A DNA stretch of 57,526 bases from JAWOFN01 sp046497505 [NCBI: bacterium] (lineage in GTDB: Bacteria > Blakebacterota > Blakebacteria > Blakebacterales). This document shows, piece by piece, positions 41,379-49,209 of this stretch. Position 1 is the first letter of the stretch. Each line of letters opens with the position of its first letter. The translations under genes were made by a program, and so were the position numbers. The DNA lies in contig JAWOFN010000122.1 in NCBI GenBank assembly GCA_046497505.1, forward strand, positions 1-57,526, read 5' to 3'. The notes below the pieces were generated by a model that was given only the letters and a program-made list of their open reading frames with translations, searched no databases and was not told the origin of the DNA.

Positions 41379-43364
41379 CTACACGGTCGGCGGGATCTGG
41401 CGGCCCATGAGACTCTGGAGGGGATAGCGTATCAGCACCCACCCCAGCAGGGGGAACACCAGGAACCCGATGTAGGGGCTCTGGCTGATGACCGGCAGTT
41501 CCACGGCCAGCATGTAGAGGCCGGCGAGGAGCACGCCCGTGAGGGCCTCACCCGCCACCAGCCCGGACGCCAGCAGGGTCCCGATGTTGATGGCGGCCTC
41601 CCGCTCCTCCTCTTCCACGTCGCGCTTCTCCAGCCGCCACTGCAGGATCCAGGCGATCATGCCGCCGGCGAAGATGGCGAAGGTGGTGGGGAAGGGGAGG
41701 TACATGCCCACGGCGATGATCATGGGACTCGGGGTGTTCACCAGGATCAGGCCGAAGGCGAAGAGCATGCCGATGATGACCAGGGGCCAGGCCATGTCGC
41801 CGCCCACTATGCCCTGGGTCATCAGGGCCATCAGCCCCGCCTGGGGCGCCGGGAGGATCTCCCCGCCGATGCCCCCCGGGGTACCCTGGTTCAGGATGAT
41901 CAGGGGCCATATCAGCACCAGGCTGGCGGCGGCCACGCCGATGAGCTCCGCCCACTCCATCCGCCAGGGCGTCCCGCCCAGGATCTGACCCACCTTCAGG
42001 TCCTGCATCATGTCGCCGGCCACGCCCGCGGCACAGCAGACCACCGTCGCCACGGCCAGCACGGCGATGATGCCCTCGGTGCCCGTGGTCCCCAGGGCCA
42101 CCATGAGGAGGGCGGCGATGAGGAGGGTGGAGAGGGTCAGGCCGGATATGGGGTTGGAGGAGGAGCCGATGAGGCCCACCAGGTAGCCCGCGACCGCGGC
42201 GAAGAAGAAGCCGGCGGCGGCCATGACCAGTGTGGCCACGATCCCGCTGAAGAGGCTGCCGGAGAAGTAGGTGTAGAGGGCGGCCATGGGGATCATGAGC
42301 ACGCCGATCGCGGTGAAGATCCACTTGAAGTCCAGGTCGATCTCCAGCCGGCTCGGCTTCTCGGTCCCCGACTTCAGTTTCTTCATGTCCTCCATCGCCT
42401 TGCTGATCCCGCTGGTCAGCGGCCTGCGCAGGCGGAAGAGGGTGTAGAAGGCGCCCACCAGCATGGCGCCCACGGCCAGGGGACGCACCTGGTAGTACCA
42501 GACGTCCGCCGCGATCTCCTCCCAGCCGTGGCCGGCGGCCAGCAGGGCGGAGAGGTCGTTGTTGAAGAAGAGGATGGCGGGTATGAGGAGCAGCCAGGCG
42601 AACACACCGCCGCTGAAGGTCAGCGAGGCGAGCCGGGGTCCGATGATGTAGCCCACCCCCATGAGGGCGGGAGAGGCCGCCGGGGTCTCGATCTGCATCC
42701 CCCCCTGGTAGGTCTGTTCGACACCCAGCAGGCTGATCTTCGACTGGGCGAACTCGATGAACCAGGTCTTGGTCTCGGTGAAGAGCTGCAGGCCCCGGGC
42801 GTTCTTCAGGAACTCCAGCAGGGCGGCCAGGCCCATGGCGCCGAAGACGTACTTGGCGCCTGTGGCCCCCCCCTGGCCCGCCTTGACGATCTCGGCGGCC
42901 GCTACGGACTCGGGGAAGGGGAGCCCCGCCTCCTCCACGAGGGAGCGGCGGAGGACGATGACGAAGAGCACACCGAGCACACCGCCCACCAGCATGAGGC
43001 CGGTGCTCTCCCAGTAGTTGAGGGTCTCCCAGACACCCGAGATGAGGAAGGCCGGGATCGTGAAGATGGCCCCTGCCACCAGGGCCTCACCCACGCTGGC
43101 GGTGGTACGGGCCACGTTCTCCTCGAGGATGGTTCCCTTGAACACACGCAGGACCGCCATGGCCACCACGGCAGCGGGGAAGGTGGCGGCGACCGTCATC
43201 CCGGCCCGAAGCCCCAGGTACGCGTTGGCGGCACCCAGCACGACGGCCATGATGATACCGAGGATCAGGGCCTTGGCCGTGAATTCGGCCATGTGGGTGT
43301 CGGCCGAGACGTACGGCTCGAACTCCAGAGGCGCCGTGGTCTTCTCGAATTCCGATTCAGCCAT
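41379..43364 (-). CDS. OPT-family oligopeptide transporter
   Basis: Proton-coupled membrane transporter, 661 aa from the ATG at 43364 (MAESEFEKTTAPLEFEPY), about 16 helices. FTAKALILGIIMAVVLGAAN, AYLGLRAGMTVAATFPAAVV and LPFPESVAAAEIVKAGQGG are typical of prokaryotic OPT proteins, as is the later LIGSSSNPISGLTLSTLLI. Prokaryotic members take up peptides or metal chelates; with PqqD-like and M1 peptidase genes downstream in one operon, peptide import is favoured. It has its own strong promoter at 43428-43457. Confidence 0.93.
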   Translation of the reverse strand: MAESEFEKTTAPLEFEPYVSADTHMAEFTAKALILGIIMAVVLGAANAYLGLRAGMTVAATFPAAVVAMAVLRVFKGTILEENVARTTASVGEALVAGAIFTIPAFLISGVWETLNYWESTGLMLVGGVLGVLFVIVLRRSLVEEAGLPFPESVAAAEIVKAGQGGATGAKYVFGAMGLAALLEFLKNARGLQLFTETKTWFIEFAQSKISLLGVEQTYQGGMQIETPAASPALMGVGYIIGPRLASLTFSGGVFAWLLLIPAILFFNNDLSALLAAGHGWEEIAADVWYYQVRPLAVGAMLVGAFYTLFRLRRPLTSGISKAMEDMKKLKSGTEKPSRLEIDLDFKWIFTAIGVLMIPMAALYTYFSGSLFSGIVATLVMAAAGFFFAAVAGYLVGLIGSSSNPISGLTLSTLLIAALLMVALGTTGTEGIIAVLAVATVVCCAAGVAGDMMQDLKVGQILGGTPWRMEWAELIGVAAASLVLIWPLIILNQGTPGGIGGEILPAPQAGLMALMTQGIVGGDMAWPLVIIGMLFAFGLILVNTPSPMIIAVGMYLPFPTTFAIFAGGMIAWILQWRLEKRDVEEEEREAAINIGTLLASGLVAGEALTGVLLAGLYMLAVELPVISQSPYIGFLVFPLLGWVLIRYPLQSLMGRQIPPTV

Positions 43365-43427
43365 TGTGGACTCTCTCTTCGTAGGGATCTGCGTCGAACG
43401 TGCCGGGTGGACGGCAGGTCGGGTGGC

Positions 43428-43457
43428 ATTATCCGCATCGGCCGCGAAGGGTGTCAA
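43428..43457 (-). promoter_or_regulatory. Strong sigma70-like promoter of the OPT operon
   Basis: On the minus strand TTGACA (43457 to 43452) and GATAAT (43433 to 43428) are spaced by 18 bp. Transcription would begin near 43421, giving a leader of about 57 nt before the OPT ATG. Among the best promoter matches in the window. Confidence 0.6.
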
Positions 43458-43481
43458 GGACGACCCCTCCCCCCGCTTCTG

Positions 43482-43510
43482 TTGACCGCGGCGAGGGTCG
43501 TGGGTACGCT
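43482..43510 (+). promoter_or_regulatory. Putative promoter of the SPOR lipoprotein gene
   Basis: TTGACC (43482-43487) is followed after 17 bp by TACGCT (43505-43510), about 40 bp ahead of the ATG at 43550. The -10 is weak. Confidence 0.4.
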
Positions 43511-43549
43511 TATCTTGTATTCGGAACGTCTCGGAACAGGGGGTGACAC

Positions 43550-44014
43550 ATGCTCAGACGGCGCGGGGCCGTTCTCGCGGCCCTGCTCCTCCTCGCCGGC
43601 GCCTGCGGAGGCGGCGGGAGCGATGAGGAGGGGCAGGAGCAGGAACAGGCCGCTGAGGCTTCCCAGGCCGCGGAGAGCTCACGGGCAGCACCCGACACCG
43701 GAGAGGTCCCGGAGCAGCCCGCCGTGGTCAGGGAATCGGAGGACTCCCCCTTCGGTTTCTATACCATCCAGATGTCCTCCTGGCAGAGCCGCTCCAAGGC
43801 GGAGTCGGAGGCGGAACGGTATCACCGGATCGGCCTGGAGGCATATGTCCAGCAGGCCGACCTGGGGGAGGAAGGGACCTGGTACCGGGTCCGGGTGGGC
43901 AGGTATCCCGCCCTCTCCGAGGCACGGGAGGCGGCCAGGTCTTTGACCGGGATCGACCCGGACCGAACGTGGGTGGACAACTATCGGGAGCGGGGATCAC
44001 CCCCGCCGCCCTGA
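43550..44014 (+). CDS. SPOR-domain lipoprotein
   Basis: 154 aa with a lipoprotein signal (RRRGAVLAALLLLAGAC, lipobox AGAC), then a low-complexity Glu/Gln/Ala/Ser linker and a C-terminal SPOR domain (GFYTIQMSSWQSRSKAES, AERYHRIGLEAYVQQADLG, WYRVRVGRYPALSEAREAAR). SPOR domains bind denuded peptidoglycan glycan strands at division sites, so a septal or wall-associated role is likely. The start is supported by position and by the signal peptide. Confidence 0.88.
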   Translation: MLRRRGAVLAALLLLAGACGGGGSDEEGQEQEQAAEASQAAESSRAAPDTGEVPEQPAVVRESEDSPFGFYTIQMSSWQSRSKAESEAERYHRIGLEAYVQQADLGEEGTWYRVRVGRYPALSEAREAARSLTGIDPDRTWVDNYRERGSPPPP

Positions 44015-44104
44015 AGGATCCGGGGAGGACCGATCGGTGGTGATGCGTTCGTCACCGCCCGCGGTGCGCCCTGATATACGCGGGCCCGAAGGGAGCGCAG
44101 GACC

Positions 44105-45223
44105 TTGAAGAAGCTGTTCTTGTTCCTCCTGGTGGTACTCGTCGCCGCGCCCCCCGCGGCATGGCGCCTGGAGGAGGACAGGACCCTGCAGGTCGTGGTG
44201 GTGGACGAATCCGTCCAGGGGCGGGGATTCGAGGAACATGCCGGGTTCCATTGGCTCCTGGAACACATGAGGGTCCGTGCCCCCGGCGGGGCGGCCTACC
44301 TCCCGAGCGACTATTTCGGATACTATCCCGCGGCGGCGGAGAGGGCGGTCCGGTTCACCCAGGAGGACCTGGACGACGCGGACCTGGTCTACCTGGCGGA
44401 CGCTTTCGGGACATGGCGCAGCGGGCTGGAACAGTTCGAGATGATGCGGGACCGGGACCGTGACGAGTGGATCCACAGCGGCTTCACCTACCAGGAGATG
44501 CGTGCCCTCCTGACCTACATCCAGGAAGGGGGACACCTGGTGGCCGAGGCCTTCCTCTTCTTCGCCCGGCACCCCGCCGGCGGGGAGATGCGGCGCGAGC
44601 TCGAGGAGGCGCTGGGCGTGGTGTGGACGGGATGGATAGGGGGCTGGTTCAAGGACCTGAACAACATCTACGAGGTCCCCTTCTGGGTCCGGGGCATGTA
44701 CGAGCGGAACCACGGCCAGCAGTGGCCCTATCGGGGCCCCGGCGTGATCTTCATCAACCCCTCCGAAGCGGAGTTCGTGGTCCTCACCCCGGGGATCGAA
44801 CTGCGCAGTCCCCGCCCCGAGATCGCCATCAACCGCCGGGAACGGGCCCTGGGTACCGGAGTGGAGTCGAACATACCCCTGGCGGGATGGTTCGAGGTGG
44901 TGGAGGCCCCCGATCCCAGCATGGTCCATGCCTCGGTTCGCATCCAGCTCACCGCGACGGGACAGAACCTGATGCAGGAACACGGCATCCCCGCCAGCTT
45001 CCCCCTGGTGGTGGCCCGGTGGGTGGATCGGAACACCTACTACGTGGCGGCGGACCTGGGGGAGGTACCCGGCTGGCTGGGTCCCGGACGCATGAAGTGG
45101 GCCCCCGAGATCCGCGGCCGGATCGCCCCCCTGCTGGACGCCCAGGTATCCACGGGTGAACAGGCGTTCTGGCGGTTCTACATCCCCTTCATGCGGAACA
45201 TCGTCGACAGCAGGGTCTACTGA
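44105..45223 (+). CDS. Exported protein of unknown function with a GATase-like/GldG-like fold
   Basis: 372 aa from a TTG start at 44105 behind GCAGGA. An N-terminal signal or anchor (KKLFLFLLVVLVAAPPAAW) precedes a region suggestive of the class I amidotransferase-like fold found in GldG and DUF4350 proteins: VVVVDESVQGRGFEEHAGFH, DADLVYLADAFGTW, and LLTYIQEGGHLVAEAFLFF. Amidotransferase catalytic residues are not evident. The C-terminal half (VIFINPSEAEFVVLTPGIEL, VVARWVDRNTYYVAADLG) is unfamiliar. It follows the SPOR lipoprotein by 90 bp. Confidence 0.6.
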   Translation: MKKLFLFLLVVLVAAPPAAWRLEEDRTLQVVVVDESVQGRGFEEHAGFHWLLEHMRVRAPGGAAYLPSDYFGYYPAAAERAVRFTQEDLDDADLVYLADAFGTWRSGLEQFEMMRDRDRDEWIHSGFTYQEMRALLTYIQEGGHLVAEAFLFFARHPAGGEMRRELEEALGVVWTGWIGGWFKDLNNIYEVPFWVRGMYERNHGQQWPYRGPGVIFINPSEAEFVVLTPGIELRSPRPEIAINRRERALGTGVESNIPLAGWFEVVEAPDPSMVHASVRIQLTATGQNLMQEHGIPASFPLVVARWVDRNTYYVAADLGEVPGWLGPGRMKWAPEIRGRIAPLLDAQVSTGEQAFWRFYIPFMRNIVDSRVY

Positions 45224-45244
45224 CCTCCCGGCCGGAAGAAGAGA

Positions 45245-45275
45245 ACGCCCCGGAGGCTGCGGGCCGCCGGGGCGT
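45245..45275. terminator. Hairpin terminator between convergent genes
   Basis: ACGCCCCGG (45245-45253) pairs with CCGGGGCGT (45267-45275) around a 13-nt loop, followed by CTTC; placed between the genes ending at 45223 (+) and 45309 (-). Confidence 0.7.
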
Positions 45276-45308
45276 CTTCGGTGGTGCTCGGGTGCTCTGT
45301 ACGGAGGG

Positions 45309-46535
45309 TCAGTCCATGATCATGACGTCCCGGACCTCGACCCGGAAGAGCTTCCTGCTCGCCTGCGTCCGGACCTGCCGGTAGGGCAGGGTCTCCTGGT
45401 AGCGTACCACCACCCGCACCGGCCGGTCCTCACGCTCGGCGAACCTGAGCCGGATCCGGTCGGCGGGATCGAGGAGGTCGCTCGGGGTCAGCTCGACCAG
45501 GTTGTCACCGGCGGTGAGCCAGAGGGCGTCGTCCTGCCTGACCAGCGTGCCCTCCAGGATACCCCGGTTGATCTCCGTCTCGAACCAGCGCTCCCACTCC
45601 TCGGCCTGGTTCCAGGTGAGGGAGGCCACGTCCAGGACGCTGGCGGTGGTCTCGGCCTCCTCGGGGGCCGGCTCCACGATCACGCTGGACATGCGTTCCC
45701 CGTCGACACGGAGTTCCTCCATGGCGGTCGCCTCGAAGGTGTCGGTCTCCACCGTGTCATCCTCGGCCCGCACGAAACGGGGGGAGGCGCCCCAGAGGGT
45801 GTCCAGGCGGGCGGGGGCTGAGATGATCACCAGGTCCCCCTCGCTGTTCTGGAAGCCCAGCGCGTCCTCGATCTGCTCGTACTGTGTGCCGGGCCGGAAG
45901 ACCACGTAGGGGTCGTCGGCGGCACTTGTCAGCATGTAGTAGGCTGCGCCGCCGAGGACCACGACGGCCAGGAGCATGGCGAGGATGCCCCCTATCCCGG
46001 TCCCGCCGCCGCCCCGGGTGCGGCCGGCGACCGCACCGGGCTGGGCGTCTTCCCCGGTGGGGAGGCCGCTTGCGATGGCCATGGGCTGGGGACGTTCCCA
46101 CTTCTCCAGCTTGAGGTCGAGCTTGGTCTTGAACTCGGAGGGGGTCTCATCTGCGCGCTCGAACCGCTCGCCCAGGATCCCGTCGATCCGGGTGAGGAGG
46201 TCCTCGACGTCGCCCCCGACAGCGGGTGCCTCCACTTCCGGGGCCGCCTCTTCGGCTTCTTCGCCCTCGAGGGGCTCGGCGGGCCTCGGGGTGCGCGGAA
46301 GGATGACGGATCGGTCGATGACCAGGACCTCGACCAGCGTCCGGTCCCCGATGTCCTTCACACGCAGAGAGGGATCGTCCCCCTCTTCCAGCCAGACATA
46401 TACCCCGGCCCCCATCACCTCGTCGATCTTCACCCCGCCCAGAGCTTCCATGAACTGCTCCGCCAGGCGGTGCTCCTGTTGCCGGCCCTCGACGTAGAAT
46501 CCTTCGAACGTCTTGGCCTTCCAGTATCTGGCCAT
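45309..46535 (-). CDS. Bitopic membrane protein of unknown function
   Basis: 408 aa. A cytoplasmic N-terminal domain (MARYWKAKTFEGFYVEGRQQ to about residue 85), a Glu/Pro/Ala linker, one membrane helix at residues 181-202 (IGGILAMLLAVVVLGGAAYY), then an extracytoplasmic domain of about 200 residues (VVFRPGTQYEQIEDALGF, SLTWNQAEEWERWFETEIN, VRVVVRYQETLPYRQVRTQA). No family recognised. It has its own strong promoter and is divergent from the cobalamin leader. Confidence 0.75.
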   Translation of the reverse strand: MARYWKAKTFEGFYVEGRQQEHRLAEQFMEALGGVKIDEVMGAGVYVWLEEGDDPSLRVKDIGDRTLVEVLVIDRSVILPRTPRPAEPLEGEEAEEAAPEVEAPAVGGDVEDLLTRIDGILGERFERADETPSEFKTKLDLKLEKWERPQPMAIASGLPTGEDAQPGAVAGRTRGGGGTGIGGILAMLLAVVVLGGAAYYMLTSAADDPYVVFRPGTQYEQIEDALGFQNSEGDLVIISAPARLDTLWGASPRFVRAEDDTVETDTFEATAMEELRVDGERMSSVIVEPAPEEAETTASVLDVASLTWNQAEEWERWFETEINRGILEGTLVRQDDALWLTAGDNLVELTPSDLLDPADRIRLRFAEREDRPVRVVVRYQETLPYRQVRTQASRKLFRVEVRDVMIMD

Positions 46536-46568
46536 GCGCTGTAGCCCTCCAGTGGATGTTCGGGCCGA

Positions 46569-46597
46569 ATATTAGTTAGGGGGTCCGGGATAGTCAA
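46569..46597 (-). promoter_or_regulatory. Sigma70-like promoter of the 46535 gene
   Basis: TTGACT (46597 to 46592) and TAATAT (46574 to 46569) on the minus strand with 17-bp spacing, in a locally AT-rich patch, about 30 bp ahead of the start codon. Confidence 0.6.
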
Positions 46598-46742
46598 CCG
46601 GCATACCTTCCCAATTAGGACGCCTGTAAGTGCATGCCGTGTAGGGGTTCCTGGGAGGGGCCCCGGGTGTCGAAAGAGTACCCCGGGCAGGGCGGGAGGA
46701 GTTCCGGGGACCTCCTGGCCGCGCCGCCGGGGCGGATTGGGG

Positions 46743-46771
46743 TTGCCGGTCCGGTGGAAGCGGGCTAGCCT
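46743..46771 (+). promoter_or_regulatory. Putative promoter of the cobalamin leader and btuB
   Basis: TTGCCG (46743-46748) and TAGCCT (46766-46771) with 17-bp spacing would start the transcript near 46778, just ahead of the riboswitch. Weak -10. Confidence 0.35.
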
Positions 46772-46792
46772 GGGTAAGGCCACAACATATCG

Positions 46793-46986
46793 ATGGTGAG
46801 TCGGTGATCCTCCCCCAGATGTGGGAGGGTCCCCGAGGGAAGCCGGTGAGAATCCGGCGCGGCCCCCGCCACTGTGACCGGGGACGATCGCCGCCCCTCC
46901 GCGGTCGGGAGGATGCCACTGATGCCCGCAGCGGGTGTCGGGAAGGCGCGGCGGGAGGATGATCCGGGAGCCAGGAGACCTGCCGA
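46793..46986 (+). ncRNA. Cobalamin (adenosylcobalamin) riboswitch
   Basis: Conserved elements are in order: GGGAAGCCGGTGAGAATCCG (46837-46856), the core GCCACTGT (46868-46875), a second GCCACTG (46915-46921), GGGAAGGC (46940-46947), and the B12 box GCCAGGAGACCTGCC (46970-46984). It binds cobalamin and represses the downstream btuB transcript. A hairpin in the leader (47053-47059 pairing with 47074-47080, followed by GTTCTT) may be the terminator of the expression platform. This leader and the divergent promoters account for the 600-bp gap 46536-47136; the remainder (about 46600-46740) shows no gene. Confidence 0.95.
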
Positions 46987-47136
46987 CGAACCCGTCCGCG
47001 CTGACCCGCGGGGGACCGGGGGGGCGTTGTGTCGGCATCACCCGCCTGCGCAGCCCGCCCTCCCCGCCGGGACGGCGGGCGTTCTTCGTTCACGTGCAGA
47101 GGGCGGGCAGACCTCCGTCCCGCCGGGAAGGGAACC

Positions 47137-49050
47137 ATGCCGCGCACGCTCCTCCTCCTCTCAGCCGGTCTCCTCGCGTGGGGAGGGAAGACCGCTTCGG
47201 CCCAGCAGCCCCCCCTGCCCGAATACATCATGGACCCGGTGGTGGTCACCGCCACCCGGACACCCACCCCGGCCAGCCGCACCGGGGCCGGTGTGGAGGT
47301 CATCACCGGTGCCGAACTCCAGGCCCGGGGTGCTGCCACCGTCTTCGAGGCCCTCCAGGGTCTTCCCGGGCTCGTCACGGTACGGGCGGGGGCGGCCGGG
47401 GGGACCGGTTCCGTCTACCTGAGGGGCGCCAAGGCCGAGCACCTCCTCGTCCTGGTGGACGGGGCGGAGGTGAACGACCCTTTGAGCCCGGCCGGCTCCT
47501 TCGACTGGACCTCCCTGACCACCGACGCGGTGGAGCGCGTGGAGGTGGTGAAGGGACCCCAGAGCACCCTCTACGGATCCGATGCCATGGCAGGGGTCGT
47601 CAACATCATCACCCGGGCCCCGGCCGTCTCTCCCGAGAGCCATATCGCACTGGAGGCGGGGGGGTATGAGACCCTGAACGCCCGGGCCGGTCTCTCCGGC
47701 CGGCTCGCCGGTATCGGCTGCCGGCTGGAACTCAGCCGGAGCCAGATGGGCGGGATCAGTACCGCGGGGAGCGGTTACGGGAACGAGGAGGCGGATGCCT
47801 GGGGATTGTGGGCCGGGGTGCTCTCCCTCTCCCGCGAGGTGGGGGAGGGCTCTCTCTCCGCCACCCTGCGGGGGGCCCGGTCCCGCACCGACCTGGACGA
47901 CTTCGGGGGGCCGGGCGGGGACGATCCCAACAGCCTGGGCTGGAAGGCGGACCTGGCCGGGACCCTCCGGTGGCGGGCCCCGCTCGGCGAGGGGGGGGAA
48001 CATCGCCTGACCCTGGCGGGGAGCCGGACCCACCGGTGGAACCGGGACGGCCCGGACCCCCGCGCTCCGGACGAGGACATCCGAGCGGATTACCGGGGGC
48101 GGATCCACTCCCTGGAGTGGCAGCACACCCTGGAGCGGGGGAACCACCTGCTCACAGGGGGGGCGGCTGCTGAGCGGGAGAGCGGCAGCAGCTGGTACTG
48201 CTCCTCCAGCGGCGGCCTCCTCTACGAAGAAGAACTGGGTGAGCAGGAGCAGTGGTCCCGGGCCCTCTATCTCCAGGACCAGGTGCGCCTGGGCAGCGCC
48301 GATATCACCGCCGGGCTGAGGGCGGACCACTTCACCGACTACGGTACCCGTCCCACCTTTCGGGCGGCCGTCACGATGCCCGCCGGTCCCCTCCGACTGC
48401 GCGCCGCTGCCGCCACCGGGTTCAAAGCTCCCTCCCTCTACCAGCGGTCCTCCGGTCTCTACGGAAATCCCGAACTGGGGGCGGAGCGGACCGTGGGGTA
48501 TGAGGCGGGCCTCTCCGCACCGATCTCCGACCGCGGACGGGCGCGGATCGGATGGTTCCGGCAGGAGATCCGCGACCTCATCGACTTCGTCTACGATCCC
48601 GCGACCTCTACCTCCGTCTATCGGAACCGGGGACGGGTGGACCTGATGGGGTGGGAGGGGTCCCTCCACCTCGCCCTGACGGGCCGTCTCGGTCTGGAGA
48701 CCTCCCTCACCCTGCTCCGGACCGGTGACGGCGAGGGTGTACCGCTCCTGAGGCGTCCGGAGGGGAGCGGGGCCGCCGGATTCCGCTACCGGGACACCGC
48801 CGGACGCTCCGCGGCGCTGCGTCTCCACCATGTGGGGGAGCGCAGGGACCTGGATTTCAGTGTCTACCCGGCGGTCCCGGTCGTCCTGGACGCGGTCACC
48901 CTGCTGGAGGGGGAGGTCCTGCTGCCCCTCACCCCCTCGGTGGATGTGCGCCTGCGGGGCGAGAACCTGACCGATACCGAGCCGGAGTGGGTATGGGGAT
49001 ACGGGAGCAGGGGCCGGACGATCTACGCGGGGGTGATCGTGAGACCGTGA
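47137..49050 (+). CDS. btuB: TonB-dependent cobalamin outer-membrane receptor
   Basis: 637 aa receptor from the ATG at 47137, behind GGGAAGGG. Signal peptide (LLLLSAGLLAWGGKTASAQ), TonB box region MDPVVVTATRTPTPAS, plug (VFEALQGLPGLVTVRAG, SVYLRGAKAEHLLVLVDG, PQSTLYGSDAMAGVVNIITR) and a barrel ending NLTDTEPEWVWGYGSRGRTI, in the style of BtuB. The cobalamin riboswitch directly upstream is strong evidence for vitamin B12 or corrinoid uptake. BtuF/BtuCD are not in the window. A 4-nt GTGA overlap leads into a broken reading frame downstream. Confidence 0.94.
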   Translation: MPRTLLLLSAGLLAWGGKTASAQQPPLPEYIMDPVVVTATRTPTPASRTGAGVEVITGAELQARGAATVFEALQGLPGLVTVRAGAAGGTGSVYLRGAKAEHLLVLVDGAEVNDPLSPAGSFDWTSLTTDAVERVEVVKGPQSTLYGSDAMAGVVNIITRAPAVSPESHIALEAGGYETLNARAGLSGRLAGIGCRLELSRSQMGGISTAGSGYGNEEADAWGLWAGVLSLSREVGEGSLSATLRGARSRTDLDDFGGPGGDDPNSLGWKADLAGTLRWRAPLGEGGEHRLTLAGSRTHRWNRDGPDPRAPDEDIRADYRGRIHSLEWQHTLERGNHLLTGGAAAERESGSSWYCSSSGGLLYEEELGEQEQWSRALYLQDQVRLGSADITAGLRADHFTDYGTRPTFRAAVTMPAGPLRLRAAAATGFKAPSLYQRSSGLYGNPELGAERTVGYEAGLSAPISDRGRARIGWFRQEIRDLIDFVYDPATSTSVYRNRGRVDLMGWEGSLHLALTGRLGLETSLTLLRTGDGEGVPLLRRPEGSGAAGFRYRDTAGRSAALRLHHVGERRDLDFSVYPAVPVVLDAVTLLEGEVLLPLTPSVDVRLRGENLTDTEPEWVWGYGSRGRTIYAGVIVRP

Positions 49051-49209
49051 AGCGCTTCGAGCACATCGCGCCCTACTACGAGGTCCTCTTCCCGGCCCGG
49101 CCCCCCCCCCCAGGCGGATCGGATCGTCTCCCTCATCCCGTCGGGATCCGGCGAGGCGCCGGGAGGGAGCGGCCCTTCCAGGATCTTCCGGGGACCGGGC
49201 AGATCCGGC
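49047..49209 (+). pseudogene. Truncated, frameshifted methyltransferase-like remnant
   Basis: GTG at 49047 overlaps the btuB stop by 4 nt. The encoded start VKRFEHIAPYYEVLFPARP resembles the N-terminus of class I SAM methyltransferases. An 11-C run (49101-49111) interrupts it; one C fewer gives a continuation QADRIVSLIPSGSG that also fits that family. The SAM-binding GxGxG motif never appears, and the next minus-strand gene begins its 3' end at 49210. So the gene is cut to about 50 codons and possibly frameshifted. Confidence 0.5.
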
